Positions 19,003-27,249 of a stretch of DNA of 64,000 nucleotides are shown here, in pieces. Every line of letters begins with the position of its first letter. Within the stretch, counting starts at the first letter, position 1. The translations under genes were made by a program, and so were the position numbers. The notes beneath the pieces are model-generated. The model did not search any database, was not told the origin of the DNA, and saw nothing but the letters and a program-made list of their open reading frames with translations. This DNA comes from Martelella mediterranea DSM 17316. GTDB lineage: Bacteria; Pseudomonadota; Alphaproteobacteria; Rhizobiales; Rhizobiaceae. The stretch is taken from contig NZ_CP020331.1 in assembly GCF_002043005.1 (NCBI RefSeq), forward strand, positions 372,001 to 436,000, written 5' to 3'.

Positions 19003-20883
19003 TTGGCGACTGGGCAGGACGAAAAACAGCCGGCGGGGCTGGCAGCTTTGTCGGTTTCGGCGCTTGGCATCGTCTATGGCGATATCGGCACGAGCCCACT
19101 CTATGCCTTCCGCACGGCGCTCGGCAGGGCGACGCCGGACGAGATGTCGGTGCTCGGCATCCTGTCGATGATCGTCTGGTCGCTGGTGATCGTCGTCTCG
19201 CTCAAATACCTGCTGCTGGTCATGCGCGCCGACAATAATGGCGAGGGCGGGGTTCTGGCGCTTCTCGCCCTTCTCCAGCCCTGGCGCGGAGCATCGCGCA
19301 GGGGTAAAGGCGTTCTGCTGGTGATCGGTCTGTTCGGCGCCGCGCTTCTTTATGGCGACGGGATGATCACGCCGGCGATTTCCGTGCTGAGCGCGGTCGA
19401 AGGCATCCAGACGATCGAACCGACGATCTCCGACTTTGTCGTTCCGATCACCATCGTGATCCTGCTCGGGCTCTTTTCCGTGCAATGGCGCGGCACGGCC
19501 CGTGTCGCGGTGCTGTTCGGACCGGTCATGCTCGTCTGGTTCGTGGTGATCGCTCTGCTTGGCCTCGCGCAGATCATGCAGCACCCCGTCGTGCTGAAGG
19601 CGTTGAGTCCGCTTTATGCCGTGGAATTCGGCATCGCGAGGCCGGGGGTCACGGCGATGGTGATGGGTGCGGTGTTCCTTGCCGTCACCGGATGTGAGGC
19701 GCTTTACGCCGATATGGGCCATTTTGGCCGCCCGCCGATCAGGCTTGCCTGGTTTGCCTGCGTCTTTCCCTGCCTCGTCATCAACTATTTCGGGCAGGGC
19801 GCCCTGGTGCTGTCCGACAGCGCCCATGCGGGACAGACCTTCTATGGCCTGGCACCCGGCTTCTTGCGCATTCCGCTGGTCCTGCTTGCGACGGCCGCGA
19901 CCATCATCGCCTCCCAGGCCGTGATTTCGGGGGCCTTTTCGCTGACCCGCCAGGCGGTCCAGCTCGGGCAGTTTCCCCGGGTCGAGATCCGTCAGACCTC
20001 CGCGGAAGAGACCGGACAGATCTACGTGCCCGCGATCAATCTGTTTCTGGCCGTTTCCACCGTGGCGCTGGTGCTGGCCTTCCGCAGTTCGGAGAACCTC
20101 GCGGCGGCCTACGGCATTGCCGTCAGCACGACCATGGTGATCACCACGATCCTGCTCTATTTCGTGATGGTTTACCGGTGGAAGTGGAAAGCCCGCTTCG
20201 TCCTGCCGCTCATACTCTGTCTTGCCTTGATCGACCTGACCTTTCTCGCGGCCAACAGCCTCAAGATCATGGAGGGCGGGTGGCTTCCGCTGGCGGTCGG
20301 GGCGGGCATCTTCGTCATCATGCGGACCTGGGCATCCGGGCGGGGCAGGCTCATCACCTATCTGAACCGGAACGGACAATATATGGATGCGTTCCTGGAC
20401 GACCTCCGTCACAAGAACGTCCCGCGGGTCCCTGGCACGGCGGTTTTCCTGACGGCATCGCTGCCGCACGTGCCGCCGGCGCTCCTGCACCAGTTCTGGC
20501 ATCTGCCGGTGCTTCACGAGCGGATCATTCTCCTGCATGTCGAGAGCGAGGAGGTGCCGAAGGTCAACGCCCGTCAGCGGCTCGAGGTCAAGGATCTCGG
20601 GCAGAACTTCTCGGTGGTGCACGCGCATTACGGGTTCATGCAGTCACCGAATATCCCGGTCGCGCTCAGGCTTCTCGGCGAGATCGACGACAGCCTCGAT
20701 CTCGATCACGTCACCTATTTCGTCGGGCACGAGACGATCATTCCCTCTCAGGATGCCTCCTTCCTGCGCCGCTGGCAGGAGAAGTTGTTTGCGGTGTTGA
20801 CGCGCAACGCTGTCAGGGCGACGGCTTTCTACAAACTGCCGCCTGAAAAAGTGGTCGAGCTCGGCATGCAGATAGAAATCTGA
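19003..20883 (+). CDS. kup: Low-affinity potassium transport protein Kup
   Basis: The 626-residue transporter has 12 predicted membrane helices, the signature GIVYGDIGTSPLYAF near the N-terminus, and the soluble C-terminal domain of Kup/HAK/KT proteins. It imports K+ with protons. I choose TTG 19003, which has GGGAGG seven bases upstream and gives an N-terminus of normal length; ATG 18970 or GTG-like starts further out are alternatives with poor ribosome sites. It runs convergently into the rhamnose genes. Confidence 0.92.
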   Translation: MATGQDEKQPAGLAALSVSALGIVYGDIGTSPLYAFRTALGRATPDEMSVLGILSMIVWSLVIVVSLKYLLLVMRADNNGEGGVLALLALLQPWRGASRRGKGVLLVIGLFGAALLYGDGMITPAISVLSAVEGIQTIEPTISDFVVPITIVILLGLFSVQWRGTARVAVLFGPVMLVWFVVIALLGLAQIMQHPVVLKALSPLYAVEFGIARPGVTAMVMGAVFLAVTGCEALYADMGHFGRPPIRLAWFACVFPCLVINYFGQGALVLSDSAHAGQTFYGLAPGFLRIPLVLLATAATIIASQAVISGAFSLTRQAVQLGQFPRVEIRQTSAEETGQIYVPAINLFLAVSTVALVLAFRSSENLAAAYGIAVSTTMVITTILLYFVMVYRWKWKARFVLPLILCLALIDLTFLAANSLKIMEGGWLPLAVGAGIFVIMRTWASGRGRLITYLNRNGQYMDAFLDDLRHKNVPRVPGTAVFLTASLPHVPPALLHQFWHLPVLHERIILLHVESEEVPKVNARQRLEVKDLGQNFSVVHAHYGFMQSPNIPVALRLLGEIDDSLDLDHVTYFVGHETIIPSQDASFLRRWQEKLFAVLTRNAVRATAFYKLPPEKVVELGMQIEI

Positions 20884-20943
20884 CAGACCAGCGGACCGAT
20901 TTCCCCGTCAGCGCTTTATGGAGGAAAACCGCGGGACGCCGTC

Positions 20944-20962
20944 GTTCCGGAAAAACCGGAAC
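20944..20962. terminator. Hairpin between convergent kup and rhaM
   Basis: GTTCCGG-AAAAA-CCGGAAC is a 7-bp stem in the 87-bp gap between the two converging genes. No T-run follows the stem on the kup side, so terminator function is only suggested by location. Confidence 0.35.
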
Positions 20963-20970
20963 GGGCGCTG

Positions 20971-21285
20971 TCAGTCAAGATGGAACATTTTCTTCAGTTC
21001 CACCTGAACCGGGGATTTGTCGGGGTTGGTCTCCATGATGTCTGCCATGAAGGCCCACCAGCGCTGCGCGATCTCGGTATCGGGGATGGCATCCATCCGA
21101 TGATCGTCGCTGCGCTTCAGCACCGCGAACAGATGATGGGTCTCCTCATCGAGCCAGATCGAATAGTCGGAGACGCCGGAATCCTTCAGGAGGGCTGCGA
21201 GCTCCGGCCAGATCTCGTCATGGCGGCGCTTGTATTCCTCCGTCTGGCCACGGTTGAGGTTCATGCGGAATGCGATGGTTTCCAT
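20971..21285 (-). CDS. rhaM: L-rhamnose mutarotase
   Basis: With the ATG at 21285 the protein has 104 residues, the usual RhaM length; an in-frame GTG nine codons earlier is less likely. Motifs RMNLNRGQTEEYKRRHDEIW, IWLDEETHHLFAVL and RWWAFMADIM are typical of the RhaM/DUF718 fold, which interconverts alpha- and beta-L-rhamnose. The gene begins about 24 bp after the rhaI stop, so it is the last gene of the rhaD-rhaI-rhaM run. In published rhizobial loci the mutarotase gene is usually within the transporter/kinase operon instead. Confidence 0.93.
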   Translation of the reverse strand: METIAFRMNLNRGQTEEYKRRHDEIWPELAALLKDSGVSDYSIWLDEETHHLFAVLKRSDDHRMDAIPDTEIAQRWWAFMADIMETNPDKSPVQVELKKMFHLD

Positions 21286-21308
21286 GCTCTTCTCCGCTTC
21301 GTCGCCGC

Positions 21309-22595
21309 TCACACGATACCACCGCCGGCGCCGGTGACGGCCGGGCGTTCGCCGGCGACCTTCTGGCGATAGCCGGCCGCGCGATAGGTCGCGATCGGAT
21401 CGATGGCGCCGCCGGCCTGTCTGCGGGCCATGGCGAGGATCGGGCCGACATCGATGCGGAAGGCGTCCTTCAGCGTTTCGGATGCCATCATCGCGTCATT
21501 CTCGTCCTGATAGCCGGACAAGGCGGCGCGGTCGACCAGAAGCGCCTGCGCATAGGCGCGGCGGACTTCGATGGCCGAGCGCATCAGGCTTTCGATCGGG
21601 TCGGTGACATTGTGCGACTGGTCGAGCATATGGGCGGGATCGAAACCCTCCGTGCCTTCGGCATCCACCAGTTCGTTGAACACCAGGAACAGCCGGAACG
21701 GGTCGATCGAGCCGGTGTCGAGGTCGTCATCCCCATACTTCGAATCGTTGAAGTGGAAGCCGCCGAGCTTGCCGAACTGGATCAGGCGGGCGACGATCAT
21801 CTCGATATTGACGTTCGGCGCATGGTGGCCGAGATCGACGAGGCAGAAGGCCTTGGGCCCGAGCTCCCTGGCGATGAGGTAGTTCGTGCCCCAGTCCTGC
21901 ACCACGGTGGAATAGAAGGCCGGTTCGAAGATCTTGTGTTCGGTGAAGATCCGCCAGTCGTCGGGCAGCGCCGCATAGACGGATTTCATCGCCTCCAGAT
22001 AGCGCTCGAACTGCCTGGTGAAATGGCTTTGTCCGGGAAAGTTTGAACCGTCGCCGATCCACACCGTCAGCGCCTTGGAGCCGAGCGCCTTGCCGATTTC
22101 GATGCATTCGATGTTGTGGTCGATCGCCTGCTGGCGTGTCGCCGCATCGGTATGGGAGAGCGAGCCGTATTTGTAGGAATGGTCCTGTCCCGGCTGGTCC
22201 TGGAAGGTGTTGGAGTTCATAGCGTCGAAGCCGAGGCCGAGGCTTTCGCCTTTCTGGCGGAGTTCGGAAAGGTCGTCGACCTTGTCCCACGGAATATGCA
22301 GCGAAACCGTCGGCGTCGCGCGGGTCAGTTCATGGATCACCGCGCAGTCTTCGAGCTTGTCGAAGATGCCGCGCGGCTCGCCGCCGCCGGGGAACCGGGC
22401 AAAGCGGGTGCCGCCGGTGCCCACGCCCCAGGACGGCACGGCGACGCCGTAGCCGGCGACCTTTGCCGTGACGTCGTCTATGGCGATGCCCTGCCGCGCG
22501 AGCCGCTCGCCGAGCGTGTTGTAGTCCTGCTCGAGCGCGGTTGCCCGTTTCTCGTTCTCCGCGGCCAGCACGTCGCTATCGATCATCCGTTCCAT
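21309..22595 (-). CDS. rhaI: L-rhamnose isomerase
   Basis: The 428-residue TIM-barrel isomerase converts L-rhamnose to L-rhamnulose. Metal and substrate ligands are visible: TEHKIFEP (Glu), VDLGHHAPNVNIE (Asp/His), GGFHFNDSKYGDDDLDTGSI (His, Asp). The sequence fits the Pseudomonas/rhizobial type and not the E. coli RhaA type. Start ATG 22595 is preceded on its strand by GGGAGGA. It lies 222 bp downstream of rhaD, separated by a mosaic palindromic element, and is followed by rhaM. Confidence 0.94.
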   Translation of the reverse strand: MERMIDSDVLAAENEKRATALEQDYNTLGERLARQGIAIDDVTAKVAGYGVAVPSWGVGTGGTRFARFPGGGEPRGIFDKLEDCAVIHELTRATPTVSLHIPWDKVDDLSELRQKGESLGLGFDAMNSNTFQDQPGQDHSYKYGSLSHTDAATRQQAIDHNIECIEIGKALGSKALTVWIGDGSNFPGQSHFTRQFERYLEAMKSVYAALPDDWRIFTEHKIFEPAFYSTVVQDWGTNYLIARELGPKAFCLVDLGHHAPNVNIEMIVARLIQFGKLGGFHFNDSKYGDDDLDTGSIDPFRLFLVFNELVDAEGTEGFDPAHMLDQSHNVTDPIESLMRSAIEVRRAYAQALLVDRAALSGYQDENDAMMASETLKDAFRIDVGPILAMARRQAGGAIDPIATYRAAGYRQKVAGERPAVTGAGGGIV

Positions 22596-22658
22596 GTCTT
22601 CCTCCCGTTGCAGGCCGGGCCTGCTGAATTCGTTTTCCCCAAGATGTCTCCGCCATCA

Positions 22659-22791
22659 ATCTCCCCCCTTGAGGGGGAGATGTCGCGAAAGCGACAGAGA
22701 GGGGTATGGGCACAAGCCGCAATCTCTGTGCTCACCGAAAGGGTTCACCCCTCTCTGCCCTGCCGGGCATCTCCCCCTCAAGGGGGGAGAT
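22659..22791. repeat. RIME-type mosaic palindromic repeat, copy 1
   Basis: The 133-bp element begins ATCTCCCCCCTTGAGGGGGA and ends with the inverted counterpart. Internal small hairpins are TGTCGC-GAAA-GCGACA (22681-22696) on the left and a TGCCC-TGCC-GGGCA type on the right. Such elements are widespread between genes in Rhizobiales. It lies between rhaD and rhaI, where transcripts would fold strongly. Confidence 0.8.
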
Positions 22792-22817
22792 CGACCATGC
22801 GGCAAGCCCTTCTACCC

Positions 22818-24917
22818 CTACCGTGGAAACGACACTGCGTTGCCGGCGTCCACATTGATGATGTTGCCCGTCGATTTCGCCGACATGTCGGAGGCGAGGA
22901 AGTAGATGGCTTCCGCGATATCCTCCGGGTATACCGAGCGCTTCAGCATGGAACGATCGCGATAATGCGCCTCCAGTTCGTCGGTCGACATCTTGTAGGC
23001 GGCGGCGCGCTGTTCCTTCCACTCGCCGGTCCAGATCTTCGAGCCGCGCAGAACGGCATCCGGATTGACGGTGTTGACGCGGATCTGGGCCTCGGCCCCT
23101 TCCAGCGCCAGGCAGCGCGCCAGGTGGATTTCGGCCGCCTTGGCGGTGCAATAGGCCGACGCACCCGGTGAGGCGGCGAGGCCGTTCTTCGAGGAGACGA
23201 AGACGACATTGCCGCCGGCATTCTGGTAGCGGAACAGCCGGAAGGCCTCGCGCGAGACCAGGAAATAACCGGTCGCCAGAATGGAGATGTTCTTCTCCCA
23301 GAGAGCAAGCGTCGTCTCCTCGACGGGGGCGGATGAGGCGAGGCCGGCATTGGAGACCAGAATATCGAGCCCGCCGAATTCGACCACCGAATCGGCAAAA
23401 CCCTTCGCGACTTCGGCCTCGTCGGTGACGTTCAGGTGAACGCCGCGCACGATATCCTTGCTGAAGACCGAAGAAAGCTCCGCTGTGGCAATCTCAAGCG
23501 CCGCATCATCGATATCGGCAAGCACCACGCAGGCGCCCTCGCTGGCCAGCCGGAAGGCGGTTGCCTTGCCGATGCCGCCCGCGCCGCCGGTAACGAGCGC
23601 TATTCTGCCGGCCAGCGGTTTCGGCTTCGGCATGCGCTGGAGCTTCGCCTCTTCCAGAAGCCAGTATTCGATGTCGAAGGCTTCCTGTTCGGAAAGGCCC
23701 TGATAGGCGGAAACGGACGAGGCGCCACGCATGACGTTGATCGCGTTGACGTAGAATTCCGCCGAGATGCGGGCCGTCGCCTTGTCCTTGGCGAACGAGA
23801 TCATGCCGACGCCGGGCACGAGATAGATGACGGCGTTCGGGTCGCGCATGGTGGGGGAATTGGCGTGCTTGCAGCGCTCGTAATAGGCGGCGTAGTCCTT
23901 GCGGTAGGCGGCGATTGCGTCGGGAAGGCCGGCAACCGTCTTGTCGATATCCGGGTTCTCCGGGTCGAAATCGACGACCAGCGGACGGATCTTGGTGCGG
24001 AGAAAATGATCCGGGCAGGAGGTGCCGAGGGCTGCCAGTTCGTTAAGCCGGTTGGAGCCGACGAATTCGAGCACGGCCGGTTGGTCGTCGAAATGACCGA
24101 GCTTGCCTTCGGTCTCGGAAATCATGCCGCGGATCTTCGGCATCAGCTTTTCGGCAATCGCACGGCGCTCCTCTGCCGGCAGCGTCTTCACCTTCGGCCC
24201 GCCGAAGACCGGGCCATCAATCCTGGTATCGAGCCAGTCCATCGCCTTGTTGATGATCTCGAGCGTGGTCTCGTAGCTTTCCTTCGCGGTGTCGCCCCAG
24301 GTGAAAAGGCCATGGCTTTCGAGGATGACGCCGCGCGCATCCGGGTTTTCTTCGCAGAACCTGCCGAGCCAGAGGCCGAGTTCATAACCGGGCCGTTTCC
24401 AGGGCAGCCAGCCGATCTCGCCGCCGAAAATTTCCTGCGTCAGGACCTGTGAATCCACCGAGGCGGCAATGGCGATGATCGCGTCGGGATGCATGTGGTC
24501 GACATGTTTTTTCGGTACGTAAGCATGCAACGGCGTGTCGATGGAAGCGGCGCGGGCATTGAGGTTGAAGGTGCAGTGGGGGAGGTAGCCCACCATCTCG
24601 TCCTCATGCTCGAGCCCGCGGTAAAGCCCTTTCAGCGCATTGAGCTTGTCCATGTAGAGCGTGGCGAAACCATCCATCTTGATGGTGCCGACATCGCCGC
24701 CCGAGCCCTTGACCCAGAGCACCTCGACCTCTTCGCCGGTGAGCGGATCTTTTTCCATTACCTTGGCCGACGTGTTGCCGCCGCCGTAATTGGTGATGCG
24801 CTTGTCGGAGCCCAGGAGATTGGAGCGATAGAGCAGGAGCTCGGATTCGCTCATGCCGGTCGCCTTGCCGTCATCCCACAGGTTTTCGAGCCGGGCGGCC
24901 CGGGTGTCATTCGCCAT
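22818..24917 (-). CDS. rhaD: Bifunctional rhamnulose-1-phosphate aldolase/short-chain dehydrogenase
   Basis: The 699-residue fusion carries an N-terminal class II aldolase domain (residues about 1-420; zinc ligands in HVDHMHPDAI and ESHGLFTWG) and a C-terminal SDR domain (about 430-699; VTGGAGGIGKATA, YCTAK catalytic pair). The aldolase splits L-rhamnulose 1-phosphate into dihydroxyacetone phosphate and L-lactaldehyde; the SDR part is thought to oxidise the lactaldehyde. It is divergent from rhaR across 177 bp and is the first gene of the minus-strand rhamnose operon. Confidence 0.94.
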   Translation of the reverse strand: MANDTRAARLENLWDDGKATGMSESELLLYRSNLLGSDKRITNYGGGNTSAKVMEKDPLTGEEVEVLWVKGSGGDVGTIKMDGFATLYMDKLNALKGLYRGLEHEDEMVGYLPHCTFNLNARAASIDTPLHAYVPKKHVDHMHPDAIIAIAASVDSQVLTQEIFGGEIGWLPWKRPGYELGLWLGRFCEENPDARGVILESHGLFTWGDTAKESYETTLEIINKAMDWLDTRIDGPVFGGPKVKTLPAEERRAIAEKLMPKIRGMISETEGKLGHFDDQPAVLEFVGSNRLNELAALGTSCPDHFLRTKIRPLVVDFDPENPDIDKTVAGLPDAIAAYRKDYAAYYERCKHANSPTMRDPNAVIYLVPGVGMISFAKDKATARISAEFYVNAINVMRGASSVSAYQGLSEQEAFDIEYWLLEEAKLQRMPKPKPLAGRIALVTGGAGGIGKATAFRLASEGACVVLADIDDAALEIATAELSSVFSKDIVRGVHLNVTDEAEVAKGFADSVVEFGGLDILVSNAGLASSAPVEETTLALWEKNISILATGYFLVSREAFRLFRYQNAGGNVVFVSSKNGLAASPGASAYCTAKAAEIHLARCLALEGAEAQIRVNTVNPDAVLRGSKIWTGEWKEQRAAAYKMSTDELEAHYRDRSMLKRSVYPEDIAEAIYFLASDMSAKSTGNIINVDAGNAVSFPR

Positions 24918-24982
24918 TGTTTCCTCCTTCGGGGCCTTTCGGCTGGTTCTTCCCCGGCAAAATCCATGCGAAAGGCGGTATT

Positions 24983-25052
24983 GTCAATCATTAACGATCA
25001 AGTTCGATCATAAATAACGATATTAGATAGAAGATGATTATTTTTGATTGAC
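24983..25052. promoter_or_regulatory. Divergent rhaD/rhaR control region with inverted repeats
   Basis: GTCAATCA (24983-24990) is repeated inverted as TGATTGAC (25045-25052), enclosing AT-rich DNA with repeated CGATCA/CGATAT half sites (ACGATCA, TCGATCA, ACGATAT). This is the only sizeable gap between the two rhamnose operons, so RhaR probably binds here. DeoR-family operators are commonly tandem short repeats of this style. Confidence 0.5.
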
Positions 25053-25094
25053 ATTGATGGGAATTCGCTGAACTCTGTCGAAAAGTGAGGGGCC

Positions 25095-25895
25095 ATGCAC
25101 GAAAAAGAGCGTCATCGCATCATCCTGTCAGCGGTACAGGAAAAGCCGGTCGTGACCGTGGCGGAGCTCGTCGACCTGACGGAGAGCTCCGAGGCGACGA
25201 TCCGGCGTGATATCGCCGCTTTGCATGTGGCCAAGCGTCTGAGACGCGTGCGCGGTGGGGCCGAAGCCTTGAACCCGCCGCAATTCGTCGGCCTTGCGGG
25301 GCGTCCCTTCAGCGTCAACCAGACCATGAATGTCCGGCAGAAACAGGCGATCGCAAAGGCGGCCGTGGCGCTTTGCGATGATGGCGACTCGGTGATCATC
25401 AACGGCGGCACGACCACGTTTCAGATGGTCCATCACCTTGCCAACCGCAGACTTCAGATCTTCACCAATTCCTTCCCGATTGCCGAACATCTTCTGAAGC
25501 ATTCGAAGAACACGGTGATGCTGTCGGGCGGGGTGATCTATCGCGAGCAGAATGTGATCCTGAGCCCGTTCGAAAACGATGTGACCCGTAATTTCTGGGC
25601 GAAGCGCATGTTCATGGGCGCGAAGGGGATCGGCCCGCTCGGTCTGATGGAGGCCGACCCGCTTCTGATCCAGGCCGAGCAGAAGCTGATCGACCAGGCA
25701 GAGGAGCTCGTGGTTCTCGTCGACTCGTCGAAGTTCAAGCAGCGGTCGAGCCTGATCCTGTGCGGTCTCAAGCGGATTTCGACCGTGATTACCGATTCCG
25801 GGCTGCAGGCGTCCGACGTCCGCATGCTGGAGGAGGCCGGCGTTTCGGTGATCATCGCCGATGCGCAGGCAATGGAGGAAACCGGTTCCGGCTGA
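25095..25895 (+). CDS. rhaR: DeoR-family regulator of rhamnose catabolism
   Basis: The 266-residue regulator has an N-terminal winged helix (VTVAELVDLTESSEATIRRD, recognition helix SEATIRRDIAALH) and the DeoR C-terminal sugar-phosphate sensor (NGGTTTFQMVHHL, DSSKF). It heads the rhaRSTPQK run and faces rhaD. By analogy with Rhizobium leguminosarum it would repress the locus until a rhamnose-derived phosphate or rhamnose is present. Confidence 0.9.
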   Translation: MHEKERHRIILSAVQEKPVVTVAELVDLTESSEATIRRDIAALHVAKRLRRVRGGAEALNPPQFVGLAGRPFSVNQTMNVRQKQAIAKAAVALCDDGDSVIINGGTTTFQMVHHLANRRLQIFTNSFPIAEHLLKHSKNTVMLSGGVIYREQNVILSPFENDVTRNFWAKRMFMGAKGIGPLGLMEADPLLIQAEQKLIDQAEELVVLVDSSKFKQRSSLILCGLKRISTVITDSGLQASDVRMLEEAGVSVIIADAQAMEETGSG

Positions 25896-25944
25896 AGCTC
25901 ACAGGAGGTCAGCCAGAACCCCGTTCATCAACCGGAGGAGAAAG

Positions 25945-26934
25945 ATGAGCATTTTGAAGAAAGTTCTCGTGGGGGCCCTGCTCTCCACGGCGCTCGTGGC
26001 GCAGGGCGCCAACGCCGCCGACAAGAAGATCGCGCTGGTGGTCAAGGCGCTTGGCATCGGCTTTTTCGAGGCCGCCGCCGAAGGGGCCGAGGAAGCCGCC
26101 AAGGAAATCGGCGGTGTCGAGCTGATCTATACCGGCCCGACCGACACGACCGCCGAAGGCCAGATCGACGTCATCAATTCGCTGATCGCCCAGAAGGTCG
26201 ACGCCATCGCGATTTCGGCCAATGACCCGGACGCGCTGGTGCCGGCGCTCAAACGCGCCATGCAGCGCGGCATCAAGGTGGTGTCGTGGGATTCCGGCGT
26301 TGCCCCCGAGGGCCGCATGGTTCATCTCAACCCGTCGTCCAATCCGCTGATCGGCAACATGATCATCAAGCTTGCCGCCGACAATCTGCCGGATGGCGGC
26401 GAGGTAGCGGTGCTTTCCGCGTCGGCGACAGCCACGAACCAGAACACCTGGATCGCGGAAATGGAAAAGGTGAAGGGCGATTACCCGGGGATCGAGGTCG
26501 TTACCACGGTTTACGGCGATGACCTGTTCGACAAGTCCTATCGCGAGACGCAAGGGTTGATCCAGTCTTATCCGGACCTGAAGGCGATCATCGCGCCGAC
26601 CTCGGTCGGCATCGTCGCCGCAGCCCAGGCCGTGACCGATGAGGGCAAGATCGGCGAGATCAACGTCACCGGCCTCGGCTTGCCGTCCGAAATGGCGGCC
26701 TATGTCGAAAACGGCGCGTCGAAATCCTTCGCCATCTGGAACCCGATCGACCTCGGCTATGCCGCTGTCATGCTGTCGAACGACCTGATCGAAGGGGCCG
26801 AAGCCAAACCGGGCGCCGAGCTTTCCATGGGCCGCCTCGGCGAACTGACGCTGGACGACGACAATGCCGGGGCGATGGCCGATCCCTTCGTCTACGACAA
26901 GTCGAACATCGACAAATTCAAGGACATTTTCTGA
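25945..26934 (+). CDS. rhaS: Rhamnose ABC transporter substrate-binding protein
   Basis: The 329-residue periplasmic sugar-binding protein of the ribose-binding (Peripla_BP_4) family has a signal peptide cleaved after ANAA. ATG 25945 follows ACCGGAGGAG. Motifs DAIAISANDPDALVPALKR and VVSWDSGV are typical of RhaS/AI-2-type receptors. It is followed by a palindromic repeat and a hairpin before the ATPase gene, which would favour higher expression of the receptor. In rhizobia the kinase RhaK is also needed for this transporter to work. Confidence 0.92.
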   Translation: MSILKKVLVGALLSTALVAQGANAADKKIALVVKALGIGFFEAAAEGAEEAAKEIGGVELIYTGPTDTTAEGQIDVINSLIAQKVDAIAISANDPDALVPALKRAMQRGIKVVSWDSGVAPEGRMVHLNPSSNPLIGNMIIKLAADNLPDGGEVAVLSASATATNQNTWIAEMEKVKGDYPGIEVVTTVYGDDLFDKSYRETQGLIQSYPDLKAIIAPTSVGIVAAAQAVTDEGKIGEINVTGLGLPSEMAAYVENGASKSFAIWNPIDLGYAAVMLSNDLIEGAEAKPGAELSMGRLGELTLDDDNAGAMADPFVYDKSNIDKFKDIF

Positions 26935-26996
26935 GCTTCGCCGTGCTGAGAGGCCGTCGGTCTCGGTATCCAGACACGGGAATGCCCTCAGTCCCG

Positions 26997-27130
26997 ATCT
27001 CCCCCCTTGAGGGGGAGATGCCCCGACAGGGGCAGAGAGGGGTGAAACCTCTCTGCCCATTCGGAGCCTGCGGCTCATGCCCGGCACCCCTCTCTGTCGC
27101 TTTCGCGAGATCTCCCCTCAAGAGGGAGAT
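26997..27130. repeat. RIME-type mosaic palindromic repeat, copy 2
   Basis: The 134-bp element has the same outer arms as the copy at 22659 but with the inner modules exchanged. The left hairpin is TGCCCC-GACA-GGGGCA (27019-27034) and the right side carries the TCGC...GCGA type that copy 1 has on its left. It lies within the rha operon between rhaS and rhaT. Confidence 0.8.
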
Positions 27131-27198
27131 TGATGGCTGCAGCGCTCGCGCCGAGGTCTTCGTCATCAGTGGACTGCAATCATCGTCTCACAAACAAT

Positions 27199-27224
27199 CC
27201 GGCCCGCTCATCGCGGCGGGCCGG
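27199..27224 (+). promoter_or_regulatory. Intra-operon hairpin before rhaT
   Basis: CCGGCCCGC and GCGGGCCGG form a 9-bp stem with an 8-nt loop, with no T-run. Together with the repeat upstream it separates the receptor message from the rest of the operon and may stabilise the rhaS part. Confidence 0.5.
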
Positions 27225-27249
27225 CACCCTCAAAACACGGCAGGTCCCG

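Noticed and set aside
17845..20628. 927-residue minus-strand open frame across mprF and kup
   Set aside because: Antisense to two well-recognised genes, no domain similarity, His/Arg/Gln/Asp-rich composition of an antisense shadow.
22596..22817. Possible small gene between rhaI and rhaD
   Set aside because: The open frames run through the mosaic palindrome and lack any conserved feature.
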